NCBI RefSeq assembly: GCF_040807025.1
Contig: NC_090947.1
Location: 4,898,001-4,962,000, forward strand
Origin: Struthio camelus
Lineage: Eukaryota; Chordata; Aves; Struthioniformes; Struthionidae
Direction of reading: 5' to 3'
Length of the DNA stretch: 64,000 bases
Made by a program: the position numbers and the translations under genes. The notes below the pieces were generated by a model. The model made no database searches, had not been told where the DNA came from, and saw nothing but the letters and a program-made list of their open reading frames with translations. Shown here one piece after another: positions 25,801 to 40,077 of the stretch (the first letter of the stretch is position 1; every line of letters starts with the position of its first letter).

Positions 25801-28800
25801 CAGAATCTGTTATCATCCTATAAATCACCAGCTGTGAATAACTGCCATGGCCTGCCAGGTGTGCCCCTTGCAGTCTTAAGATCTTCCAAGTATCTCACTT
25901 TAGATCAGCACAACAAGCTTTCACCAAATCGCTTCCAGCCAGTGAGCAACCCCTCACAAGTCCATCTTCCACAAAAAACATTCCACACAAATATTTGTCA
26001 GTAAAGAAATATTAATAGAAACATGCTTAACTTCACGCCTTTCAGCTTCATCGGGAAATTAATGGTTTGCAAGTTGGCAGCACGTATCCTTCCCCTGCCT
26101 TGGGTTTGGAATAACTCAGGCAAGCTACGGTAGCAAAGCGCAACACAAGATTTAAACAAGAGCCTTCCCAGAGCATTGAGGTCTTCAGCAAATTCCTTTT
26201 TCTTAGTCTCCACTACTGCCCTTTGCAAGTTTTCTGTAGGAGGAGGAAGCTACTCTTATCAGGTGGGGGAAATCAAGGGTCAGAGCAAGAACTAGGCACT
26301 ACTTAAGCCTCTGCGAGGCTTTTTCCTTTAGCCATCATCTGTATGCTAATCTAAACCTGAATATTGCCCCCAGGGAAAAGCCAAACCCCCTGCAGTTAGG
26401 TGAACAGAGAACAAAAAGGCACAAGATTATGATCTTGGAGAAGATGGGGGAAAGCAGCAGTTGTTTACTGGGGTGCCTCTGAGGGTCAGCAAGACTCTGG
26501 CAGGACTAGTCATATGCTAAGTGACTGCACCAGCAGCAGAGGTGGTCTTCCCCTCCCACCCTTTATTTTTAGACAACACCAGGTAAAATTGGAGTGCCAA
26601 AACCCAGACTCTGAACATTACAATATCACCAGTACACGCTGCTGTTCTTGATAACTACTTCCACTGATCAAGACCTAGAGCTACAAGCTCATTTTGTACA
26701 CTTGACATTAGATCACCCAGGGCAAGTGTTCTGGCATTTAAAGTTCTAGCTGCAGTAATTGTTTGTAAAAAACAGAAAGGCCCAGACTAACAGGTGCATT
26801 TGCCCTTCACCAGGCCTAGAAGTCAGATGACATGTTTAACCATTCACGCACCATGCAACACACTGGTTGTAGCCACCAAGTCTAATCCAGGCAGACAACC
26901 ACTTGCTGTGAGCTGACCCAGAAGCTTTGGGAGCTTAGCACAAAGCTCAAGCTAATAAGCTCAGAGCTTTTGATCCATCCAGCAAACTAAAACAGCCTCT
27001 GCTGAACCACTGATATCACTCAGGGCCCTCAGAGCCCGAGTCACTGGACGGGTGGCTCTGGCTGCCCACCTTGCCTTCCCACCCCCAGGATCTGGAGGGC
27101 ACATGCAGATGCAAACACTTGCCAGGGCTTTCAGTACTAGGCAGGAGCAAGCAATTTAATAGTAGTAACCACTGATTTCACCTTCCTGTCTTACCAAAAA
27201 GGCACTGAAGGCCTAGGTAAGAATTATTAACAGTTTTCTTCCATAGCATATGCCAGCTTTACCTAAAAAAGACTGCAGACCAAACTCTACTACCAGTCTT
27301 GGTGGACATAAACATTACTGCAGAAATACTTTTTTAGTGACTTCAACATCTTTTGAGAAATTTCAAAGTGGAATTAGTTACTTTCGCTCCGGATTTTTAT
27401 TTTAGTTCAAGCCCACAACTGAACTGTAGGTAGATTTGATGCTTACTGGAAACAGCAGGCTCCGAATGACTGGCATTCCTCCAAGCTCATGAAACAATTA
27501 CACTCACTGGAGTCCTGTTATATCCAGGGGAGCTTGAAGCCATAAGTCTCAGTTCCTACAACCCTGACAGATACACGACGATGTTTGGGCCAGCACGGCA
27601 CAGCTAATGGTACCTCTGAAGAGCAAGAGGGTGTCAGGAGACAAGATCAGCCAGTCCAGAGCGGTGGCATTTAGAACATAATGCTCTTAAACAAGAGAAA
27701 CATTTGGGTCATGTTGTTTAAGAAATAAAGACTTGATCCCTGCTAAAATACTGCTTCCCTACAGAAGAGGGAGGATTTCCATCATATTCCCTCTGCCGTA
27801 TTGAAACTATCCTTCTTAGGGGCTACCAAAAGAAAAAAAGAGAGCATCCAGGTGCCAGGGCTCCTACCAATTGTACCTACTGTCCTTCTGCAAGCAAAGC
27901 TGCAAGTCTTCCATGTCAACAGGAAGACAGTTAAATTCTAGTCTGAGGTCTTCACAAATTAAAGCCAAAAGCAGTTTAAGAAAGTTCTGAGCAGAAAGTA
28001 TTATGCTTGGACAGACTGACAGAGTGCTAATACATCTAACCCCGCTCTGACGCTGATTAAACCTCCTCATTACAAACTGAGCTGTAAGTATGTGAAGTGC
28101 CTTTTCAGCATGAAACATGAGGCTTTAAAAATAAGCTGTTTACATAAATTAGATTTCTGAAGAAAACTGGCATGATGAATCAAAGGTGGTTGGAAAAATG
28201 CTTCCAGGATTTGCAGTTAAAGGCTGACAACATTTTGGTTTCCTCAAACAATCGCACAGAGCACTTTATAGAAAAAAAGAACACTATTAAAAATATTTTT
28301 AAGGAGCAAAGTAAATACTCCACCCTGGTAGGAAGTCTCTTCCCCACCCCCCTCCCCTCAGCTTTGGATTACAGATTTTGTTATGATTCCAGGACCGAAT
28401 TTCAACCCAGGCTCAGTAGTAGTCCAAGTCTGATGTCTGTTGGACAAAATTTGACTACCATGCAATGAGGTACCTTACTCCAGCCAGTGTTCTCACTGAA
28501 ATCAGTGCTTGGGGATTATTTTGGACTTCCTATGTGATATATCATGGTGTAAGGTACATACTGAGAGATTCAGCCTCTTAAGATGAAAATGGTTTTAAAG
28601 TTGTTTATAGCTGAGAACTCCAAGTGGAGAATTTTAAGTCAGCAGCAGACTTCAAGTGGTTTTTAACCACTTGGGTTTTGTGACAGAACTCACTTAAGCC
28701 CATTTTAGTGTCTAATGTAACACTAATTCTAATCAGTCTCATCTTCTTATCCTAGCCCCTTGGGATTCTTTGTTTTGCAGAAGAGACTTGTTTGGTGTGA

Positions 28801-30470
28801 CAAATTTCTCCCCCAGCTCCTGATGAAGTGCCACTGAAGCTTTTTGTATTTCATCCTACTGATCACTGTTGTCCAGTGTTGTTCTTTCACCCCTACTGAA
28901 AATTTCTGCCTATCATGCCATATCATTTACTGTTGAGTCCCACTGAATCATGTGGTTAGCTGCATGCCCTACCCCTGAATTAAGTTGCATTGAAGTGTAG
29001 GAGATGACCAATTTACAATAAAGTGCAATGGTGATAGATTTCATCCAAGAGTGACCAAGGTAAGTTCCTTCAGGTTGAATATTGAGGTGACATGGAAAAA
29101 AAAGATAAACATGCTAGGCTAGGCTAGCATGACTTGCTCACCTCAAACATTAGCCTTTTCTAGAATAGAATGCAAATCAAGCCTTGTGCAGGTTCAGAAG
29201 CACTGAATTTAAATGCCTTTTCCATTTGCCTGTTTGGAATGAGACAGGATTACTTTTGGCCTGAAGAGTGTGAGAAAGTTCCTTCTCAAAGCTTTTCCAA
29301 GGAAGAATACGAGCAAAAAAGCACCTTCACTCAAAAATTCCATTTCCATGAACATTATAGCAATAGTTTGTACAGGCTGTGAAAAGCTGGATGAGCATTA
29401 GCTCTTGTAGAAGCAGAATCGAACTCTGCAGTTTCTGAAGCAAGTCCATCCTCAGTCATTAGTGTAACTTTTTGCCCAAAGAGCTACTCTACACTTTTAG
29501 TAACTGGCTCCACACATGCTTGAAAAAAAACAAACAATCTTGAAAGTTTCAAAAAGAAGAAAGTATGACTTTTCACTACATTAGCCTAGTAGACCAGTAT
29601 GATTTCCCCAGTGCTAAGATAACAAACCACCATTACACCACTTAAAAATAATATTTATCTACTGAAGTTCTGTCTGCTGCAAAGCCATCAATTTTGCACA
29701 GTTTAAAAAGGTATTAGATTATAGCATAGAGACTCTGAAAAAACAGCTTTATCTACAAGGAATTTGCATGACAGTTTTTAGCCTTATCAAACTGGTGAAG
29801 TAGGGATTAGCATGTTTTTATGATCCTGGCATAGAGGGGAACATGGCTGATGTGACCATTTAAGGCTTGATCCAAACGCTCACAAAGCTTTGCCATTTGC
29901 TGACTCGATTCAGCACAGATGCTTCATCTACTCTTACATGAGTGGTCCCTCAGTCCTGGTCCCAGTACAACTGCTTTGCTCCCAGGCTCCACCTAGAACT
30001 AGCCAAGGGCCAGCACCTTGGATGTGGTGAAATGGCAGATGCTGTTTCTAGATGAGTATTGAAGGACACGCAAATCCTTTTTTTTTTTTTAAACCTCAAA
30101 GAAAGCCAAGATCTACAGCAGGTAGAGATGACATTGACTTGTGAAGCAAAGTTTTGAGGTCAGTTCCTAGGTTTGCAGTTAATTTGTCCTAGATTGTGTG
30201 GTAGGTTATCTTTCCGCTTTACTTCAAAGACTACATACTTCACGCTCCTTTGGAGAAGCCAGGGACAGTGAAGAGAGGATACAGGTCACCATTTCTTCGT
30301 ACGGCCCACAGCTACAAGGTTCCCCTCAACGTCATGAGGGATGAGACTTCAGGAAGCTGTAGCTGGCCAGTTACGTCTGAAAAGACTGACATTGGCAAGA
30401 AAACAATACTCACCTCTTAATTTAGGTGATAACTCCAAGATAGCAGGCCTCCCTCACAATATGTGCTCAT

Positions 30471-30566
30471 AGATGATCTCCAGATGATCTCCAGAGGTCC
30501 CTTCCAACCTAAGATCATCTTAGATGATCTCCAGAGGTCCCTTCCAACCTAAACGATTCTGTGATT
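30471..30566 (+). mobile_element. Isolated CR1 3' tail with internal duplication
   Basis: Bases 30522-30566 match, base for base, the CR1 terminal block at 40764-40808 (from AGATGATCTCCAGAGG to ACGATTCTGTGATT). A partial second copy of the same block lies 40 bp upstream (30482-30512), and an extra AGATGATCTCC precedes that. No upstream CR1 sequence is present. This is therefore an extremely 5'-truncated CR1 insertion followed or accompanied by local tandem duplication. The octamer tail is about one unit long. Confidence 0.88.
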
Positions 30567-33500
30567 TGCCATGCATCAGAGCTCTGATCTTAATTTGGGT
30601 TTCTGGGGAGTACAGTAAAGAGTAAGAGCAGCCCCAAAACTGCTCTAATTCACATTAGTGACTGAACTCTACCACACCCATAGTTGCCTCTCCTGTTATA
30701 TGTCTGACTTTAGGACTTCAACACCCAGAGGGCAGACCAAGACTTTTATAAGAAACACAGCAGCTCTCTTCCATCTTTACTTCCCAGTTTGTTCACTTTT
30801 TGACACTACTATTAAAGCAACTGTTTCTTGTCTGGGAGGCACCTGAAAGATCCAGCACGCTGTAGAAGCATCCTGTCCGAAGGGTCTTTATTCCCACAAA
30901 GGGCATCTGTCACCCTCTGGTATCCAAAGGCACTTGCTCTCTTATCAAACCCTACTGTGACCCTCCCTAAAAAGCAATCTGAAGGGAAAAAAGCCTTTCC
31001 ACTAAAGACAGGCAGAGAACAGGGCAGACACTGGCCAAGCAGACATACATCCTACAGAATATTTTTATAGCAAAGTAAGGGAACTACCTCCTTAGCACTG
31101 ACTCACATTAGTTAGAGGGAGGCAAGAGACTGCTCTGCAAACCAGGCTCCCATCTCTCATTTCATACTTCTGTGATGAGTCAGCACTCATTTTTAGTTAA
31201 CACAGCTGAAACATTTCTTCTTTGTTGCCCTGCTTTCAATACTCTGGAATACAGTTGACTGCAACTTGGGGGGTGACAGCCAGCACCTTCATCCCAGCTG
31301 GGCAAGAAGGAAGTGGTGTAGCACCAGCTACAGTTAGCAGCATTGCTAACGCAGCCAGTTCAGCTGGGCCATGGGGAGGACTTGCTTCATAGCTGCCAGA
31401 AGCACAGCCCAGCCTGTGGGGCAACAGGCCAGGGACGCAAAGGGAGACTGGGGAAGAAGCAGTAGCAGTCTATTAGGAAAAGGTACTAGACAACCCTTGA
31501 CAGGAGCAGACATCCCCTGCCACTTAGGCACTTTAGGTGCCTGTCCCTTCCTCATAGCCTCCATACTGAGCAGCAGACACAGACAAAACACCCTGATATC
31601 ATCTCCATAGGATTTCCTTCCCTCATAACCCTGTTCGAGGCACATTTATCTACAGAAGATATCTGCAGTTTTTTTTAACCATGGTCTTCGTTCAGCAGTT
31701 CAGTATATTCCCAGCTTCAACCACATGGTAGCTCAACAGAAAGGACAACTCATGTCCTCAGTGTCAGCACTTTAGCATTTTGCTAGTGCTTATGCTAACT
31801 TCTACGCTCCTTCCCTGACAGCCATCTCTCAGCCCATTTATGCCATCAGCAGGCCACTTTGTGCTCCACTCACTCCTCACCAGCCATTTTCACGTTCACT
31901 TAATTCTTCATTGCTATTTAGAAAAGGCTGAAACCAGCTAAATAACAGTAAGCTTCAAAGATTTACATCAGTACATCACCTTATCTGTTACATATTGGGG
32001 AAGATCTCCAAAGGGAGCAACCAACAGTCCCCCTTCCACCACCAGCTTCTAATAAGGTAGTGTGAAGTACTTCCAAAAGTCACATAGTCACTGATTACAG
32101 AGCAATTAACACATGAAGGTCATGTTAAAGCTTCTTGGAAGTGTACATTTTAAAAAACATGGTTTGCCATTTTCTCCCCCAAAGTTCCTTTCCATGTGTA
32201 AGATACTCTTGATCCTCTCCAACCAAATAACCTTGCTCTAATACTTGTTACATACTCAAAGGTCCCAGTTAGACAAGGAAATTACACTTCAGTTTTTACA
32301 GAAAATAAGTCAGTTTCCATCCCAGATTAGAGAAGTCTGCTTCAGCAGTGAAGTTACTGAGGGGAAGTTTGCTGGACTCAAAAGAGCATTCGTATAGAGT
32401 TAAGACTTGTTTAAACCATATTTTGAAGTTTTATAACACTAACATTCAGTGAAATGTCTTATTCTAAAGCAAATGATATCCTTTACTTGCTTACCAAGGT
32501 AGGCTTCACTGATGTCAGCATTTACCATAAGAATTCTGAATTTGTTAAAAGACATTTTCTTTGCTTTCTGTCAGAAGGTTTCCTAACACATCTGTTCTCA
32601 AGAGCCTGCCTCCCTTGCTATCATCACAAGCTTCTGTTGAGCAATAACACCCTGTGAAGAGGGGGCCATGACTACAGGCGTGACTACTACTGATCAGCAT
32701 CCTATTATCATTACAAGGGCTTGTTTACATGTCAACTAATATTCAGCAATACATGTTTTGGACAGTTTTATACATGATCCCTGCTTTTCCCCTGCCTATT
32801 ACTTTCCCCTATTTTCACCTGCCTTCCCTTCCTCATAAGGAAGATAGAAGGAGGAAGGACAAAATTAAGTCTGTCTACATCCCACTTCCAAAGCTTCCAG
32901 CCTCAGTTCTAACTATTTTAGGGTGGCCATTATCTCGACAAGCCCTCCACCGTAGCCACTGATTTGCTCCAGTTGGAGTCTTCAGCCAGGTATGGAGTAC
33001 ACTCCAAATCTCAGCACACCATACTTTTACCAGGCCTTTCAAGGGACATACTGAACACTTAGGAGATAGCTGACGTTTTATTGATTCTAGTGCTGAGTTA
33101 TAAAAAATTTATTCACATAAGCAGTTCCCACTTAGGTGAGCCACTGGCACTATTTACCTGAATAATAGCCCTTGTAAGCAATGCTCTTCTGAGTAGAGCC
33201 AGCAACTCTGTGGTAAAATGTATTTGCATGAGAGCAGGCACAAAATCTGTGCTCCAAGACAAAGCTTGGAGATAAATATGTTCAGAAAAATTAAGAAGTG
33301 AACAAAACAAAGGCTTCACTGCTATTCATGTGATGAAGTTCCCTGTCCTTACTGTCGTTCTCAATACTTTTTAATCGCATCTTCCCATAAACACCCTTGT
33401 CATTTATCTTTATTTTTGTGTATTTTGTTACCAGCGGAGCTGCAGGTAGACTTTGCCCTCATACTTTAATATATACATCCCCTGCATTTCCTTGCCTCAT

Positions 33501-34020
33501 ATCATCCCCACTTTCCTTCCTCTTTATGCATTTTTTCCATCCCTTTCTGATTAGGGGTATGGCAGCTACCTCTATCCTACTCTACTGTATTTATATAGCA
33601 TGACATGCTTCCAAAAGGCACACTTCAGATACATGCATTGAAGAAAAAATTACTTGCACTGGTAACTTTCCAGGGAGTGGAATTTGTTATGTTTGTTCAG
33701 AAGTAGCAATCCCATGGAGAAAATGTAGCCTTGATATCTTATTGGAGTAATCAGCAAATGAGCCGGAAAGCATGTCACAGTGAAAACAAAGGGCTGGCCA
33801 GGAGGAAAAGCACACAGAGTTAGTAGCAATAATGTTAAGATTGGGATAAGCTGGAAAGCAAAAGGAAGTGAGGAATATTGGGCTACAATCTTCAATCTTT
33901 CTGCCTGTGCACTACATCTACAGCAAGTAGGATGGATTTCAGCCACAGCTCGACAAATGAGATAGCCACTGCATGTGTATAAAGCCAGAGGTAGTACTGG
34001 GGAAAGGAGACAACATTGGC
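30567..34020. other. Non-coding stretch without recognisable genes
   Basis: Only short open frames occur, at most about 100 codons, including overlapping antisense pairs near 31240-31640. I recognise no mobile element and no RNA gene. Confidence 0.55.
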
Positions 34021-34037
34021 GGGGGGGGGGGGGGGGG
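34021..34037 (+). repeat. Poly-G run (17 nt)
   Basis: Seventeen consecutive G, preceded by GGC. Such a run can fold as a G-quadruplex and is a common site of length polymorphism and assembly error. It interrupts otherwise unremarkable AT-leaning sequence. Confidence 0.9.
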
Positions 34038-37000
34038 AAGATCACAATCGCCTAATTTCCTAAAATACCAGTGCAAAGATTTTACAGTTTACCACCACCA
34101 CAGAAATAGTGCAAGCTCTATATCCAAGTCCAATTCCAAGCCAGCAACAGTCCATACTCCAGATCCTCTGAACTGACTGGGCTCTTAGCTGTAATCTCCT
34201 CAGGCAGTAAGGTGAAGGCTGTCTTAGACAGCATCAGCCTGAGTCCCAACATCATCCCAACAGCCTCTGAAAAAAGCAGGTCCAAGGGATTCATTTCACC
34301 CCAACACAAAGAACTATAGGCCAAATCCCTAAGGCATTAGCAGCTGAATCGGCTTAAGCACAAGAATTTGGATTTACATGTACCCCAACAGTACCAGTTT
34401 TCCATATTTCACTTTAAGCAGATGAAACCCAGCATGAAAATTTGCTTTGTGCTTTACTGCTTAAGCCCTCAACAGCCATTCATGCCAGAGCTGCAGAAGC
34501 CAGAAACGGGGCAGGGGGATGCCAGAAGACTCCAGGAAGGATCCAGGACACAAAACATACCCTTTAGGCTTACAAGGCAAAGCAGCAATCCAGCACTGTC
34601 TTTCACTGGGAAAAGTCAGGGGAGCACCAGATGCTGGAGGAGAGCATACACCATGGCCTTCTTTTGCATGCTCTTTCCCCTCACACTTAATGAAGGCTGG
34701 ATCCTTCCCACCTTTGGCCAGTCACCATTTCTTTCAAGCATCATCAGCAATACACTAAGAAACAGACTCACCTCAAGCGAGCATCTGTTTTTAACAATTC
34801 CTGCAAGAAGTCAACTAAAATTCAAAAACCCTCAAGACCAAGGAAGCATCCTGATTTTAGATATCAGCATGCAAGACAATATATTTTGTAAGGAGCATCA
34901 CCAAGAGCACTAGAAAGCCTTCCTACATGCCTTGGTTATAAAACTCTATCCAGACAAGAACTCCTAAATTTGGGGGAGAATTAGTGCAGCATCAAGCACA
35001 TTTGATATTATTCAGGAGTATTGCCTTCCCAGACCATTACTTGTTGAAGTTTAACACATTACGAACCCTTAGGGTCCCAAAAGGAGATTCTTACTCCTAT
35101 AATTGTTAAGAAGAACTGGTTATTTAGAAGAACACCTTATTCTGCCTGTCCCCTGGGGACTAGGAGTGTAAGAAATGGGTGGGTCTGTGTGGGGGAAAGA
35201 GAGCAACTGTGAGAGGATCCTGCTAACACTTAACTGCTTGCAGCTGCTATCTGTGCCCTGCCGCATGAACAAGCCAGGCTTTGTCTCAGCCTGAGGTTGT
35301 GCGATGCTGAGCAAAGAGGGAGCTATCACTGTCTAGAGAAGCACTTCCAACATTTTTTTGCAGAAATATTCACACTTCTCCAAACAAGAAAACAAGCCTT
35401 TGACCATTTTTCACAGAAGAACAAGGTTGTTCTAAGAAAATGCTAAAATTGGGATAACTGACAAAATGAAGTAAACTCCCACTTACCCTCTCCAGCTTTT
35501 AAGAGATTTGTTTCCTTGCCAGAGAAGCTGCAGAACTGAAGCAAAATTGACTTCTTAGGACAAAGAAAGTTTTTTCTCCTTCCAATTACTAGTACAAAGT
35601 TTTCAGACAGTTTCTACCTATCTGAAGTGTCCAGAAAGAAGATTACTTCGTTACTCTGACCAGGGAGAAAGTAAGAAAAACAGCATCACAAATGCTATTT
35701 TTCTCAGGGGCCATAAATGTCTCAGGTGAATTTATATCTCTCCACCAGGGTCAATCAATGACCATCCATTTGTCCCTTTCCCACAACACAAGAAAGGATG
35801 CTATCATTATACTTCTGTGCTATCAACATCCTTGACCTTCTTCACATGACAAAATAAAAGGCTATTTTAAAATGCCTTCACTTGCCCTATTATGCCTTCT
35901 CCTTTTTGACTCATTCAGGTATCAGTACCAGGAACAGTTGTCTTTGCTGTAAGTCTCAGTAAAGAAACTAAAAAAAAAAACAGGGACACCCACAACTTAG
36001 TAAAAACAGAGGCATTACCTGCTGTATGTATCTAGGCTGCTCTCCCTGCTCAATCACAGAGCTGCAGCAGATCAATTGCTAGCATTAAGCTGCTCCACAG
36101 GAGAGCAATGGACCAGCACAGCACTAGAAGAGAGCACCAAAAAAATTAAGTCATCTTCATATTTCCTCTTTCATGGTGTTTTCTGGCCAGACTCATACTT
36201 TAGAGCTGCTTAAAGCAAGCAGAGGCAAGAGGAACACAAGGGTTTATTCCAGTGGCTGCTTGTTACTAGGAACAGAAAGCACAAGCAGCATTGAGAGCAG
36301 TAAGAGGTTCACTCCCCCTCATTTTAAGCACTCCCCTGTGCAGAAGGGAGATTTAGAGAGCCAGGTAGGCCACCCTTAAGCCTATTGAACTTTCCAGGGG
36401 CAGGGGACACAACAGGAGCAGAGCAAAACTACCTCCATTCAGCAGCCCCCCCCCCCTTCACAAACACACAGCTTCTCTTCTCATGGGACATTTCTCCTTC
36501 AGAAAAAGGACAGCTCTCCATAACACATTTGCAACCTCTTGAACTGGGAGAAAACTTCACACAGAGTAAAGTCAAGCAATTAGAAATGAAGCAGAAAGAC
36601 AGTATAGGACAGCACAGAAACACCTCTTCCACCTGCAGAAAGCCAAGAACTGCCACCAACCCTCCTAGGTTTGCCTAGCAGGGACCCTTATAAAGCATCA
36701 CCCAAAATGCTTTTTGACCAAGTTAAAGGGGTATAAGCAGGATTCCTCCATGCTCATCCCCCTTCCTCCCCTAAGTTCATCTCCCCGTAGGGAGCCTGCT
36801 GAGCTAACGAGCATCAGCTTTCAGCTGCAGCTGGTTGGAAATGCTGGCTCCCAGGTGCCACCCCTTGAGCTGTGATTGCAGCCTCTCTGCCCAGCACCTG
36901 GCAGCAGCAGGGACACGGGGACTTGTATGCCCCCATAATATTGCTCTTTGCAGCCCGGGGAAGGGGAGTCAGTCCCTTTCATGCTGCCCTCCCTTCTGCT

Positions 37001-40000
37001 CTGCTCCCTGAGTCCCCCCGCCATGCATGGGGAGCCTCCCTGCTGCAGGAGGGTTCGTCAGCCTAACGGGCACCAAAAATGACCATTGTGGGCTTGAGGA
37101 AAAACCGGCATTTTCCATCGAAACTCTGCTTTGACAGGAAATTTCCAGGCAGCTTTCCTGGACTTGTTACAGGCTGAAGATCGTAACAGGAAGGGGCTTT
37201 CTGTTGCAAATTGTACTCCTTCACCAGTTCGACTATTCTGTTTACTAAACCATCCTATTTGTTTTTAATCTGGCCTATTTATTTGATTTTTCACCTGACC
37301 CTTTAGAAACGTCAATGTTTCTCTCATTTCTCTATCAACGCATTTTTAATATGATTTTAATTATTACTCAGGTACAGGAAGGGAGCGGCCAAATTAAATT
37401 GTTATTGGGGAATTGGCATCCTTCATTTATGAAAGAAAACAGCCATACAACCACCTTTTGCGCTACTTCCCCCCCACCCCGACACCCCTCCTACAAGAAA
37501 AGCAATGCATGAACTCTAGGAAAAGGTGGAAAAGGGAAAGCCACCAGGAAAACGTGCACCAAACAGCTTTACGGGTTCCCCTGCATACCCCTAAACATCA
37601 CTCTAAGCAACGTGCCTGCTCCAAGTGAGGTGAACGGCAAAGTATCCCCATTTTCCCCATGGCGTTCCCATGGCGCAGAGGGTTATTACACGATGGGAAG
37701 GGAACCACTGAAGGTATTTCCAGGTTGCTGGTCTAGAAGCAGCCCACATCATCTGTCTCACAGATGTGTCCAGATGTGGGCACAGCAGGCTACTGCTCAC
37801 AGGCAGTAACGTCTTACACAACTACAGCTGTTCCTGAAGCCTCTTTCCCTAGGAAGACAGATGCATCGGTCTCAAGGTCTCCCCTTAGGATACCCAAGTG
37901 TCTTCACCAGTTTTTAGTTCCCTGGGCCAGCCTGTCACAATGGTAGCTTATGGGGCGAGCTGGACCTGCAGTCATTTCGTGCACCGCATACCTGCCCAGG
38001 TGCTCCCTTGGTACATACGGTAATCACCCGCATACATACAGACTGCTGCCGTACGTTCATCCTCACCTCCAGGAAACATACTGGCCCTTAGAAAATCCCT
38101 ATATGCAGGTTTCCCCATTTTCCACGCCTGAAGCAGAGAGCAGCTAAGCAGTCCCAGGCAGGGCAGGGCATGGCAACGTACGCCAGCACCTGACCCTGGG
38201 AACACCCAGCAAGGACAAATCTCTCCCCTTTTTTTAGGAGCTATGCAATGATCTTTCTCTGGCACGGCCTCAGAAGAAGCATTAGCATTTCAACCAAAGC
38301 AGCGGCTACCCTTAAAGAGTAACAACAGTTCAAATAAAGGAATCGCTCTGTATGGAGGTAGGCCTAGAGAACTCATGCAACTCATGCCAGTGGCCTCAGA
38401 GATGGGCTCAGTGACCCACCTCTTCTCACGAACCACCAGTGTAGCCCACTACCATAAGGGAAGAGTCAGACAGCAGGGCAGAGAAGAGATAAGGCCCAGG
38501 GATTTGTACATTTTCTGGTGTGAATGGATCATGGAAACTGCAGTTTTTTTGTTTTTAACCTACAGATAAAAATAATGCTCTTCCAAAGCTTGCTGTAGGC
38601 TAGACGATCCAAGATTGCACACGGCACCCATCCCTTGCCCGCACATATGGAAGGGCTTCGAAGGAAGAACGCATCTGAAGATCTGCAGTAATAACGGTTT
38701 CCAGAAGAGCACAGAAAATCCTCACCAGAGAGAGGACTAACACTCAGGCCAGTGACTCATTCGGCATAATGCTAAATGACTACTTCAGCATCAAGTAAAT
38801 TATGCTCATTTACAGCAGCTGATGCTTTGCACCTAAAGAAATTGCACATCTTTTTTTCCACCACCAAGAGCTTGCATGCTTCCTCTCCACCCTGTCCCCA
38901 CCCCTTTTTTGCTGTGGGCTGTATTATTTCAGTAAACCTCCACCCCCTGCCATGGAAGAGATTTGAAATTTATCTTGGAATTAGACCTTTCTCTTGGTTA
39001 TTATTAGCAAAATCATAAGCCCTGGTCAGACAAAGATGCTCTGGAGCCCTGCTTTTCACACTTCTCAGAGGTAGTCTTCACCAGCAAAAGAGAGAACCAA
39101 AAAACTGTCACCAACTCTTGACATTTTTAATGGGTTTTTCGTTATTTGGTTATTTTCCTTAAGGACCAGATTCTGCAATTGGATAACATTTCCAGGCTCA
39201 CTTAGAGCACTTAGTAAGTTTATGCCCCTCACAGTTGTTAAAATAGGTCAAAAAACTTGAGCCTAACATAACAATTTTAAGGACCTCACTGAAAAATACT
39301 TGGTAGGATGGAAGAACAGGATTTATTGTGTTCAAAAACCTCATGATAGCTAAGCCAATTTCATGAGGGTGCCTGATTCATGAATCAGTTGGCTAGAAGG
39401 CCCAACTCTGACTTCTCTTAGAGCCTGCCTTGTTTCAAATTTTCTCTTCATGTGCTTTGTTTAAATTCTCAGGACTACAAGAGAGATTTGGGTAGGAAGT
39501 ACCTTGTGGGAAACTTCTAGGTTATTTTTTTCCCCCTCTGAAACTTGAAAAGCTTAGTCTCATATCTACGTAGAACAAGGGAATAAAACATGGAAGGAGA
39601 GAGAAACGCCTTTACTGCAAAGGGCCACCTCTGCCTCCTGCAAAAGCCAAACCCCACATACCCCATCCTCTTCTCCAGCAGAATTAACACTCTCAGCTAG
39701 ACTTGCTTTTCAGGGCTCTGGCATAGGGAAGTCAGTGGCAGGACTGTGATCTTTTTTTGGCACCTCCAGCAGGCTGCTGCCCTTGGCAACTTTGCCTCCG
39801 ACCTATCTCTTGAGGAACTTGTCGGTCTCGAGTTCCCTCGAGTTGCCTGGTTCTCCTAATGAAAGGGCATCGGATGCCTGCAAGTCAGACTGCATATGTC
39901 AGCTCAATTCTGCAGCCCTATTTCTGTCTTTCAACATCATGACACAGAGTAGAAAAGAAGAGATTCCTCAATACTGAACTGCTTCACCCGTAATTGTTTG

Positions 40001-40077
40001 GTTTCCCTTTGATGACTGGACAGATTGCAAACATCTTATACTGGAGTTCCACAATGAGATTGAAGAGTCGTCGTATC
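34038..40077. other. Non-coding stretch containing the longest open frame of the window
   Basis: A plus-strand frame at 34368-34913 (181 codons) is the longest uninterrupted one in the window. A second frame overlaps it (34519-34758). The translation shows no domain, repeat or consistent composition, and I find no strong acceptor or donor at its ends, so I do not call it coding. An 11-C run lies at 36446-36456. A GC-richer patch around 36780-37060 has several overlapping short frames. The 14-residue and longer similarities I looked for were absent. Confidence 0.5.
36446..36456. repeat. Poly-C run (11 nt)
   Basis: Eleven consecutive C, equivalent to a G-run on the minus strand. Homopolymer only. 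Confidence 0.9.

Larger units (their letters stand above)
17139..30470. other. Long non-coding stretch without recognisable genes
   Basis: No frame exceeds about 101 codons (20981-21286, plus) and none has a recognisable domain. Contents are a 21-T run at 20612-20632, an 8-bp-arm palindrome at 22827-22844, another MITE-like centre near 28493-28510 (CACTGAAATCAGTG) and a 13-T run at 30078-30090. I see no CR1 bodies, LTRs or tRNA-like B-boxes. Confidence 0.5.

Noticed and set aside
34368..34913. Longest open frame (181 codons, plus)
   Set aside because: No domain, no credible splice sites at the ends, a competing frame over the same bases, and composition that looks random. Length alone is not enough in 64 kb of AT-leaning DNA.
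36780..37070. Similar flanks (GGGAGCCT and AGCxTAACGxGCA) about 240 bp apart, as a possible small LTR-like or duplicated unit
   Set aside because: The similarity is short and interrupted, with no TG..CA ends or target duplication.
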